Shown one piece after another: positions 49,101 through 61,100 of a DNA stretch of 64,000 nucleotides. Positions within the stretch are counted from its first letter, which is position 1. Every line of letters starts with the position of its first letter. The notes under the pieces were generated by a model. The model was not told the DNA's origin. It saw only the letters and a list, made by a program, of their open reading frames with translations, and made no database searches. The translations under genes were made by a program, and so were the position numbers. The DNA comes from Cyrtodaria siliqua (Eukaryota > Mollusca > Bivalvia > Adapedonta > Hiatellidae), in contig JAWPHD010004472.1 in the NCBI GenBank assembly GCA_037043455.1, positions 62,001 through 126,000 of the forward strand, given 5' to 3'.

Positions 49101-52100
49101 CAACTAGCTACTACATTATTTTGATAATTTATGAAGAATTTCTCTGTAGATAGTTCTTTTTGCAAGAGGTTTAGTAGTTTATAGTGTGGTATTTAAAGAG
49201 GGCACTGAGACTTCACACTAGTTATAATATTTCAGAACAAATGCAAAAGCTTGAGGAGAACGAGAAGGCCAAACGCGAGGCGGAGGAAGCTGAGGATGCC
49301 GCCCGCAGGGAGCAGGAGGAGAGGGACAGAGAGGGTAATTCTTTTTTCTCAGATTTTTAGGTGAATGTTTAATTGTTGCGAGCAGATCGGAACTTTTAAT
49401 TACACTTGGGATGATCCAATTATGTGTGGTGTTGTTGAGTTCAATTATTATTTATTTTAAGGGTTGCATGGTATATGCTTTTAAAATTTCTAGGGAGGAG
49501 ATGAGTATGGACAAACTATACAGAACAATTATTTCAATTTTGTGCATTTAGCTAAATTCATTTTTCCGTATTTCAAGGTATTCATTTTGTTTTGTAGAAA
49601 ACCTTCATTTAGATGTCCGTAGAAAAAGTCAGGATATTGCTTATTTGACAAACTTAAAATCAATAATAAATTGAGCATGTTTTTTAAGAATATGTGACAA
49701 TAAATACTGAAAAGGGGATCCCTTGGAAGCAACAAATTCAAACAAGAGATAAAAGTAGCAGACTTGGTTGTATTGAGTCTGTTCATGGGAGGTAATGTAG
49801 TGCAACACCTCTCACACCTACTGTTCATGGGAGGTAATGTAGTGCAACACCTCTCACACCTCCTGTTCATGGGAGGTAATGTAGTGCAACACCTCTCACA
49901 CCTCCTAGCACCAGCTTAACTGATATTCTACTTTAAAGTCACAAACACAGGGCTTGACGATCCCAAAGGACCAGTAAGTAATAACACAAACACAGGGCTT
50001 GATGATCCCAAAGGACAAGTAAGTAATAACACTACTGACTAATCTTCTATCATCTTTCCCAGAGAGTGGCGAGACCGAGGGTAAGGATGATGATGGTGAC
50101 AATAGGACTGATCCAGGTCACACCCACGGTGGTACCACAACCGCCGGTTCCAGGGCCGAGTCTCTCGTCGACCCCACAGACACCCTCGACGGAAGATCTA
50201 ACAAGGATTCAGAGGATGGTGAGTGTCATGCTGAGGAGTAGCAGAAGAAAGGAATGATTTAATAGATATTTGCAAGCTTTTGGTAGAGGCAGAATATAAT
50301 ACTACTGTCGTCTGCTTGTCTGTCTCTTTTTTTAAGTTATAACTCATATTAATTTTTGGATGGGGTAGTTTTTATTTATTGATTTTATTGACTGGTATTC
50401 GATTTCATGTGGTGAAACATACTCTTTAACACTTAGGTGAAAATCTGGCTATTACTGTGCCAATCAGTGGTGATATCATACTATTTACTATGCAGAATAA
50501 TAGAATTCTATAAGTACTACGATATCCTCGGCCTGAGTCGACTATCATGGTCTGCCTTCATGTTGAATGGAGTTGTCTAATGTTGATGAAAGGGTTAAAA
50601 TGTATGTATTTTTAGGGGAATGTTGTAATTCAATTAAGTGCAGTAATTATGTACACAACTATAAATGTCTCAAAATTGAATAAAAAAAACTTCAGCATTA
50701 ATTTTATGGTATTAATCCACATGTTCCAGGCAAGGATTCGGCCAGCAGTGTAGGTGTAGGTGAGATGGAGATAACTCCCGTGTCAAAGGCCGTGGCGCGC
50801 CACCTCGGTATTGACCTTTCACCCGAGGGGAAAGCTGCTCGAAACAGGCGTGGAATAGCCGTCATTGTCCACGGTGCTCCACTCTCCGGTAAGTGTTTTT
50901 TTGAGAGCTTTTAGGAATATTTGACACAAATTTATTTGGTTTGTTGACAAAGTTTTTGTATCATCAACTGAATAGGAATTTATTGAAAAAGTTCTTTAAA
51001 CAAGAAACATCAGGCTTTTCCGAAATGTTAAAAATGTATCCATTTATGATAAAAATGTTGTAATGGTGTTTGCACCATGTTGTTTAGGTCTACAATTTGA
51101 ATTCACCATAGATTTTGAAAGAAGTCAGACCATGTGTAGATTCAACCTTCATTTGCAAATTTATTACACTAGTGTATTATGATATTGATGTCATGGCTTT
51201 AATAAAATTGCCACTCGGCAGTTTATGTGTAAAAGCTTATGAAATGGCCTCCAGTCTTAATTATCTGTCCAACAACTGAACTAAATTAATCCTGATGAGT
51301 TCTGTTTCCCTTTTCACATTTATACCAAACAAATAAATTGTATGTTAAAGAAACTCACCCGCGAAATAACGTCAAAATTACACTATTAAAGTTTCAAAAC
51401 TCTACCCAGGTGTTCAGGTCATATGTGTGCCGATTAAGAGTATAGGTTTATTTTATGGATTTTTAAAATACCCATGATTGAATATGCGTAAAATGAATTT
51501 TTAAAATACCCATGATTGAATATGCGTAAAATGAATTATGGGTTGGTAACTCTTAATTTGATGCTCCAGTTTTGGGGTTATGTCTGGCTGGTTAAAGTCA
51601 TTTATACTATGTCTATCGCGATTTGGATTCTCTAAATGCGTAAGTGATATGTATACCTTGTTGTCAGTAGGTTTAGAAAGGGCTTACATTTGTTGTAAAA
51701 CTTGGCTGTTGTTGGCGGGATAGGGACTTTAATCATGGCTGTTTCTTCCTGCAGGAAAGACCAGCACTTCTATTACTCTTGCCAAACAATACGAGGCTGC
51801 TTTACTCAGTCTGGACGGAATCGTGCTCGACGCCATCTCTAACGGCAACACGTCAGCTGGCCTTCGAGCTCGCGAGATGTGTGCCGAGGCAGCCCGTAAG
51901 CGTCTGGAAGAGTTACGCGCCTTTGAAGGGGATGAAGGTGAAAAGAAAGCGGCAGGAGGATTGAGCGTGGAGGCAGTCGCTGCGCACACTCAAGGGGCTA
52001 GTAAGTAACAAAGGAAACATTTACAGGCTTATCTCCCTTCGTTTACATTAATTATATTTAGATTTAAAAAACAAACAAGATAGACTGCTCTGTTTCTTTT

Positions 52101-55100
52101 GATTCAAACAATAATTTAAAAAAATAATTATTCAGTTAGATCATATTAAAAATGTTCATGATTTTAAAACAAGCTTTCACGTTTTTATGAAGCATTGTGT
52201 TTAAAAAAAGATTATTTTTTTTAATTGTATTGAAATAAATAAAAAATCATTTTATTCACAAGATGCACTTAAAGTTTAACCATACTTTGTCAAGTTACAT
52301 CTAGTAATATCAAACCAGTAGTACTAGTGGTACATTTTTCCTTAATAAATATAGCCTACCTTTTAATCACTTAGACTGCCAATATGTAAATGATTATCAA
52401 CATACATGTTTATTAATAACGTCTATTTTTCCAACCTGTCGGGGTTAAAGCATGTTTTTTCACTAGATGTGATGATTTGAACTAAACGCTTGTTTAAACC
52501 GCTGCATGACACTGCTGAATGTAAGGGCATGTTTTAAGTATAACAAGAAAATTCTAGTTTAGTTTATTCTTCTAATATTGATACGTGTGGATTAATTTTA
52601 GCTCCAACATGTTTTTAGAGTAAAAAAAAAAAGAAATATAAAGTTCTAATCTTGCTGCTTCACAGAACTTATGCTTTACTAAACTTCTTAACAGCATTAC
52701 TGAGTAAAGCTTGTTTTCATTTGTGCCCTGTTTGGGACTCGTAATCTTGTTGCAGTTGCCAAAAACTACATGACTGAGTCGTCTTCATTACTAAAATTTA
52801 TAATTCCTCAGTTTTTCATGTGGTATAAAGACTGCTCTCTGTATTAGTTGTTTATAAGTAGATATTATTTCCCCAATTGACCATCGAGGGACGGCAGACT
52901 ACCGTGGGTATATAGATACTGTAACACATCTCCTAACCACTCTTGGAGTGAAGCCGGACGAGGCTCAGGGTACTAGGAACCAGGAGCTCACAGATTCAAA
53001 CGATATAATTATTTTTGGAGGAAAGCCAGTGAGGCTCAGGGGACTAGGAATCTGAAAGTCGTGGGCTCAGGATAAATACCCTAAGATAAAGTGTTAATAG
53101 TTCATTCTTGGAGGAAAGCTGACGAAGCTCTTGGACTTGGAAAATCGGAGGTCACGGGTTCAAGAGAAATAACCTAACATTAAGCGTTAATAGTTCATTC
53201 TTGGAGGAAAGCCAGCAAAGCTATATAGACCTGGAAAATGGGAGGTCACAGGTTCAAGAGAAATAATCTTTTACAGATAAAGTATTAATAGTTCATTCCT
53301 GGAGGAAAAGCAGCAAAGCTCTATTGACTTGGAAAATCCGAGGTCACAGGTTAAAGAGAAATAACCTAAGATTAAGTGTTGATTGGCTGTAACAGTAGTT
53401 CATTCTTGGAGGAAAGGCTGCAAGGATCTGTGGAGATTGTGTGTTCAAGAGAAATAAATTACCGCTCTAAGATAAGGAGTTGATTGGCCATTAAACAATA
53501 ATACATTCTTGGAGGGACAATTTCACCACCACTTAAAGATGTGAACCACCTATGATATAAGACTAAGAGTTAAATAATTCTAGAGACTGTATTCAGTTAT
53601 TCACCATTACTCAGAGGTCGGAAATTAATAAAACTAAATTGTTAGATACCGTTACATAACAGAAATCAACCTAGTGACAAAAAAAAACGTAACGGTAACA
53701 TTCGCTAACAGTCTTGAGAGAAGTTTCGCCGCAGTACCATGGGAACACAGGATACCATTTTGTTAAATGTTTAAGTTTATGCAGTTGTCTACTGTTGCTG
53801 TGGAACAAAACTTTTGCTGATCTCTAGGACCTGGATGCATGCTTAGGGTGACTGTGTCTATAATTATGTAGATTTTAAAGAGAATGTAGTGACACAGCTA
53901 AACAGTCTTTATTATTTAGAGTTCTGGAAAACTTAGAAAAAGTTGTAAGAATTATTATAATCAGATAATAAACAAATAAAATATGACCATTTGTTGTTCT
54001 AAAATGGAAATGGTAGCCGCCATTTTGAGTAATATGATGTCATAGTTCTAAATTACCATATATGGCATATTGGTAAGGTTTATTTAAAGCAAAGTAAATC
54101 ACTGCAGATGAATTCAAAAACCTTTACTGGCCATATAATGCATTATAAAATGTTAGTATACTTACTTATTCATACCTTTGTTGAGATTTTCACCCTATAA
54201 ATCAGTTAAATAACATATTTATAAATATTCCATATGTGGTTATCTAGAACTGTGATGTCATAGTTCTCAAAATGGCGGTTTCCATATCCTTTTTAAAAGA
54301 ACCTTCAAATGGTCATATCTTCTTTATTTATCATCTGATTTTGATAATTCTTTCACCGTTGACCAAGTTTTTCAGTACAGGAACAATGATTGTTGGTTGT
54401 ATGCCTACATTCTCTTTAATATCGATGTTGTGCATGTAAGTTACTGTTTCTTTATCAACTTTCACAGCCAGCACGTTGAAAGTGAACAAGCTTGTTACAG
54501 GGAGAAAAGGAGAGCAAAGAAGTGTAATATCTGCGAGGGTTGGAGAAGGGAGTTTATATGGTGGGTAAAAGGGATAGAGAGTTGTAAGAAAAGGGCTGAG
54601 ATTAGTAGTGGGTCTTGTGAGAGAGGCATCTGGCCTATCTCGAAGTAAATTGTGTATGGATTGATCAAGATCTATTTAAATTCTTGAAGAAAAGCACATT
54701 CACTGTTTTCAAACTGCTCCAGAGAACAGATAAGCTTTGGCTAAATGGAATACGAGTATTGAATATAGCCTGTTTTTATTATATATTTAATGTTCCTGTT
54801 CGTAACGTTTTAAAATCGCAAATATTATAACACATGTACATCTATGATAAATATGTTGTGACTAATATGCTTCTACTTTCTAATCCGTATGCATTGTGAG
54901 ATTGTTGAAAGAATGTTTTTTATTTGTGCGATATAGTTTATATATAGGATAACAAAAAACGAGGAATATAATGAAATAAAAAAGGGAATAAAGATTTAAG
55001 AATTTTATCGGTGTGTGCGAAATGCAATCCATGCTTAAAAGCTGAGCTTAGCAACCCGCAACCTTTTTATCTCTTCTGTGCAATGTGCTGTATTTGCAAC

Positions 55101-58100
55101 CATTCTGCATAGTTTTCTCTACTTTCTGTCTGACATTAAATTCGACCTGAAGTTGAACGATGGCTTCCAGGACTGTTCCTTCTATGGCTGGTTATCAATA
55201 TCTCAGTCTTCTTTCAAATTACAATATAAAGAGCCGTCAATTTGTTTTGAGATTTCAATAAAACAAAATTGTAAAAATTGACTGAAATGTTTTATACCTA
55301 GATCAATCAAACTAGGATCATAGCTGTATATTGGGTAGTTCATTACAATTACACAAAGCAAATTCCACAAAATTAATGACCTTGACCTTAAATTTTACAG
55401 GTTATTGACTTTGTCAGTTTTATGTTTAGTTCAGGGTTAAGCATCCTTTGATTGTTAGTAGGGCATGGGTTAAACAAAATTATCCTGTATATTTTTTTGT
55501 GTTTGTCAATGCAGTGTAATCTAGACATTTGATTTCGCAGAATTTGTGTTAGAACTACTGTTTGGAGCGTTTTTCTTATCAAAGGTTGTTTTTTGACTTG
55601 TCAGTCACAATTTAAATATTGCATTAATAAGTTGTATATCAGTGAAGCAGACATTTCAAGAGATAAATAAAAAATTCCTTACTTTTCAAAATCGGTTGAG
55701 AAATAAAAAAATCATTTTGAGCTGAGCCAGTATTTAAACAATCAATTTACATGGGAAAATCTCCAACAAAAAGTAAAATATTTATTTCTTAACCGATTTT
55801 CAAAACTAATGTATTTTTATACCACTAAAAATTCCAATTTCAGTGATATATAATTTATATAAATGTAAGTATAGTCAGAATAGTTAATGTAAATGCAGAA
55901 AAAACTTGGTTGAAACATGCGCCCCAAACAATAGATGTTTGATATTCAACCATATATAACCAGACAACAGCTCACCTTGCATGTATATATATAACCAGGG
56001 GATCTTGTGCTTGTGTGCTGTGATTGTGCCTTCCTTACACTGTGTGTTAACCTTTGACCCCAGCAGGTGGGATAGCCGTGAATACCGCGCCGTCGATGAT
56101 CAGCAACCGTAAAACTAGTACCATTACAGATCTAAAGGGCATGAAGGATAAGCATGGAAGTATTGCCGGCGCCAAGACCGGTGTCAACACGTCGTCTGTA
56201 GATGGCGCCACTGGAAGCCAGGTTAGAATCTGAGCACCTTATATTTTACTGTATACAGGTCATGTGATAACAGAATGCTATAATCAGTGTGTGTGTGTGT
56301 ATATTTATATGACATGACTTGTATGGGGATGTTGTTTTTGGTGTTGTTTTTTAAAACTGTTTTCTTCCCTATAAGAGCCCCGGGCACTTAAATAATTCTG
56401 AAATGGGGGCTCTTATTAAAAAACAATATGTATCTTTCCGGTCACCATAAACCAGGTTGTCTGGTACTGCCTTTGTTCCAGCCACCATTAACCTGGAACA
56501 AAATCCTGCCTTGTAACACATCAGATTAAAACAGAAGAGACGACCCCAAAAATTAATCTGTTTCAACGATGGAAATTTCAGAAAACGAATGAATATATTA
56601 TAATTTGCCACATTTAAACTAAAAACAGTACTTTCCTCGTGGAATTTTTATTAAATAAAACCTTGTGTGGCTGTCATTGAAGAGGGTGCTTATTTACCTA
56701 CTATTTGGTAGTAGCCCGGGTGCTTATATACAGTTATTGCAAACAGAACTTTGCTTTCTTCTATGGTGTTGCACTTTTTATATTCAGTCGGAGATGTTTA
56801 CAATGTATGTTTGATGGTATGCATATTATATCCATCCAGCGTATATCTTTTTGCCTTGCCTCTAAGGAAGCTAGCCCATATGGTTTGCCAGGATATTTGT
56901 GTTATCGACAATGATATCAATCATATTTACACTAACATTTCCATTTAAACCATTTTTAAATTTTGTGTACTGATCATCCATTCACAGCACTCAATGGTAG
57001 CATCCAAACTGAGTTCCTGTACTGATCACCCATTCACAGCACTCAGTGGTAGCATCCAAACTGAGTCTGTTGTGTTAATTGCTGTTAGACGTGAACATAT
57101 ATTTTCACTGAAAGGATTAGTATTAAAGGATTAATAAATCATTTGCAATAAAAGCTAGAAAAAAAATGATTTGGATTCCATGTTACTAACAGACTGATAA
57201 TAAGATACCCCACCTGCTCACGTCAATATCAGAAGGTCCTGGGTTTCCCCGGCAGTGGAACTCGTCCTTAATATTTCATCATCCCTTACATCATGAGCAC
57301 TGCTTGTAACCAAAAAAATAACAATGAAAGGCCGTAAAATCCAAGTTCATCCATCTGTACATCCTACACTTCTGTGACTGTCAGTATATCAAGGGGTCAG
57401 TGGGAAATGGTTGTATCTTGTTCTTTATTGCTGTACAGTTACAATAGTTTCGCTTTCATCCCTCGATTATTATACAGCCACTGCTCAAATTGAACTTCAC
57501 CACAACTGTATACTGGAGTACATGCAGCTAATTCTAGTTCTCCGTTTGCCATTTGCAGAGCCATCGCTTCCATAACATAACTCTGGCAAGCCATTCCCTT
57601 TAAAAGGAATATTTATTTATAGATTTTGTAGGTCCGTAAACCACTTTGGTTCAGTAAATTCAGTCCACTCCATCCCCACCACCATCACCAACATTGACTT
57701 TGCTGACAAAATTGTATTTTGTAGTCAGCGAAGTTTTAAGTAAAATCTAACTTCCTTTAGTACATCCAATACAATTTTGTTAGATTTTCTTAAAACTTCG
57801 CTGGCTATAAAAGGAACTATAAGAAATCTGAGTGTGTACGCATACATGTAGTTCATTATTATGTGTTGTGGGTAATTAAATATTGTTTTTGCAAACGTAT
57901 ATGTTTATATATTATTCCCCATGTATCACACATACACTGAGTACTGTTGTATTGCACATAGGGCAATTTTGAAGAAAAAAAAGTCAGCTGTTTCCCCACC
58001 CAAGATTTTATAAGTGGGTAGGTTAGTAGGTGATTTTTTTCGCCAGAAAAAAGTAAAAACCTTATGAAATTGAAGAAAGATATGCTAAATATTGCAATTT

Positions 58101-61100
58101 TCTTATCTGGGTTGAGATGGGTGGTAGATACTAAGGGAAGCAGCAAACTTTTTTTTTGAATTATTGATCCAATTATTACCCGATATGTTTGTTGTTCAGC
58201 ACGGCAGTAAAACACAGATTTCTGGAGGCCGCAAAGGAACCATAGAGTTCATTGTCGTGAATGATGATGAGGTTAAAGTTGTATTTTGTAGAATTTGTAT
58301 TTCTTAGTTCCTACATTTTACTCTTCCTCTAGACATTTTACTCTTGATCGATTCCCTGTTCCGACTAGATATTTGTTACTATGTCGCACATGTTGCATGC
58401 CTGACTTACAGGTATCACTTTGTCCATTGTCTGACATTAGTGTTGTGAGTCACTCCAAAACTTGCTGTAACTTTGTTATGGAATTGCACACATAATTATG
58501 CAAAGGAGGTTGAATGGGGTTGGCTGGGGCAATGACTCAATTGAATTGGGTTTTACAGTACCAGAACCACTACATGGCGCCAAGGCGGACATTAACTTTC
58601 TGAAACAAAGCCTCATTTACATTGAGACAAAAACATTGAAATAGTTAAGGCAAGGATTCATTAACTTCACAGCCACTTGAGAAACGATTTACTGAAAATC
58701 CAAATGTTAAAACTCTATTTGTCACCTCTTACCGTCATGCAAGGGTTAGGCAATGATATACATTATTGATCCTCTTGGAACTACACAGGATGGGTGGCAG
58801 GGGCATGGGGAAGGGGCAATGATAAGTTTATATGAATTTAAAGAAAAACATGCGAAAAATGTCATGTTTGGTTTAGGAGCAGGCAGCAAACCAACAATTT
58901 GTAATGGTAGATCCAGTTAATACCCGATAATTTATATTTGTTGTTCAGCCAGGCGGCAGTAAAACAACACAGAATTCTGGAGGTCGAAAAGGAACCGTTA
59001 TTGAAATCATTGTCGAGAATGATGAAGATGAGGTTAAAAACGTTAATGTGTATTTTGTAGGACATGTTTTTCGTAGTTCCTACATTTTTTTCCCTGCTGT
59101 TGATTGTTTCCTGTTCCTTATAGATATTTGTTATTGTGTCATGATGTTGCATGTCTGATTCACAGGTATCACTTTGACCATTGTCAGATGTTATTATTGT
59201 AAGTCACTCCGAAACTTGCTGTAACTTTGTCATGGAATCTATATAATTATACAAAGAGGTCGTAAGGGGTGGGGTGAGGGTGAGGGGTGAGGATGAGGGA
59301 CGTGGCAATGACTGAACTGAATTGGTTTTACGGCACTGCAACCTATGATAGGTTACGTGGCGCCAAGATTGATATGAACTTTCTGCATCCAAGCTTCATT
59401 TAAATTGAAATAAAAACATAAGGCATGGATTCAGAAACTTCACAGTCGCTATAGAAACAGTTACTGAAAATCCAAAGGTTAATATACTATAAGTTGCCTT
59501 GTTCACCCGAAACCACAAGGGACAGCAGGCAATGATGTAATGGTAATTGCGTTTGCCACAGGACACTGCCCTTGTGACCATGAGTATGTCACAAATCCCA
59601 CTGCTTCATTCAGTCATCCACAGAGCAGTCCCATGACCCTTGTAATGGAGTTTGTCCTCCTGATAGTAAGCATAGGGCAACACTAGGTTCCTGTTCCTCT
59701 GCATCCTCTCCCAGCCTATGGGATCAGCTCTAAATAGCCAAAAATAATGAGTTGAAGAACAGTTAAACAATTCAGTTTGATGTATGTCTTCGTAATAACA
59801 TCGGAGCCTACTTTGAAAGGGACTGGAAGCAATGTGGAATAATGATGGATATCAATCCAAAAACATCATATTGTGCTTCTGTTTCATATTTAAATGTGAA
59901 ACTTTACTGAACACGCCATAATGTTCCATCCGGTTTAATTAATGTTTATGAAACATTTAGTCTTGAAAACTCACAGACTCTGTAAGTTGTGTACCATTTT
60001 AAACATAAGTATTAACTTCTTTAAGGATGTTAAAAGTACTGGTTTTGTGATCTAAGTACACTTTTATTGAATTTTATGCTTTAGTAAATATGATGTTTTT
60101 ACTGTTTTAAAAATCTTAGGTAATCAAGGGAGGTAACTCCTCATTGCATTTACTGAAAAAATGCTTATCAGCTACTTTGTAACAATACTGGGTGTACTAC
60201 AGTGTTTAAAATTGTAAATTACTGGTCAATAAATAACACATACCGGTAGCCATAAAATGACATCACATTGCCTCCAGTCCCTTTAAAATGACATTTGTTC
60301 CTTAGAATTCCTCATGTTACTGAATTATAGTTCCCAGCTTTCAGTTGTGTTATTCAATTGCTGTTACCTTTTTAGCAAAGCAAATTATATTTAAACCATA
60401 AAAAATGTTTTGCCAGTTGTAGATAGCTAAGTGCCAAAAGGGAAACTTACCTTTGATAGACTGAATACTGTCGTTCCCAAACTTGCCTTTGAAACACTTA
60501 CTGTCGTTCTCCCAGTTCTGTTGAACGACCTTTCATTGGTTATAATAATCAATAATTTAAATAATGAAATGAAGTTCTGCTGACATGTGGATTTTTTTAA
60601 AAGCTTTCTAAATATTAAATAAAAACAGAAACTGATATTGCCGGAAATGGGTTGTTGTAGATCAGATGCCGTGACAAATTTTGTTGTGTTGAAATTCAAA
60701 TAAACAAAAGAAATATATTTATTGTTTTCTCCAAACTCCTTTATTTTCTGGCGTCAATAGGTTAAAATAACACCAAATCATTTTTTTGTTGAAAAATAAT
60801 TTACTAAAACGAGAGAGATTTAAAATTTTCAAGTAAACCCAAATCACCAAATTTATTTTGTTTTTGTTTTAAAAAATGAATTATTTGAGATAGTGTAACT
60901 AACTTTCTGTTAAGAAAATGTCACAACAAAATATAGATGTCTACCAAATTTCAATAAATTATTCTTCTTATTTAATATTTTGACAGTATACATACTTACA
61001 AAGTCGTTCTTCAGGGCTGGTGACAAGCACAGGAATAACTTTCATATTTACCCATTAATTTTCAATTAAAATAAGTCTTCATGATCTGTTAAGTGTTCAT

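Larger units (their letters stand above)
58040..59540 (+). repeat. ~750-bp tandem duplication carrying exons 41 and 42
   Basis: Segments about 58040-58770 and 58800-59540 align along their length: upstream ...ttacccgata then ttgttgttcag, the exons, then ttcctacattt, gtcactcc.aaacttgctgta and tggcgccaag blocks. The introns have diverged with many small indels, so the duplication is old, while both exons remain open. Confidence 0.92.

Noticed and set aside
54397..54648. Possible extra exon with a basic Cys/Trp-containing peptide in intron 39
   Set aside because: No HYDIN similarity, no fitting donor, and exons 39 and 40 already join in phase.
56264..56320. GT-rich tract in intron 40
   Set aside because: Short simple repeat, too small to be of note.
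60427..60560. Possible minus-strand exon (donor-like gtaagt, peptide like NWENDSKCFKGKFGNDS in one frame)
   Set aside because: A single isolated segment with no partner exon or recognised family; cannot be supported.
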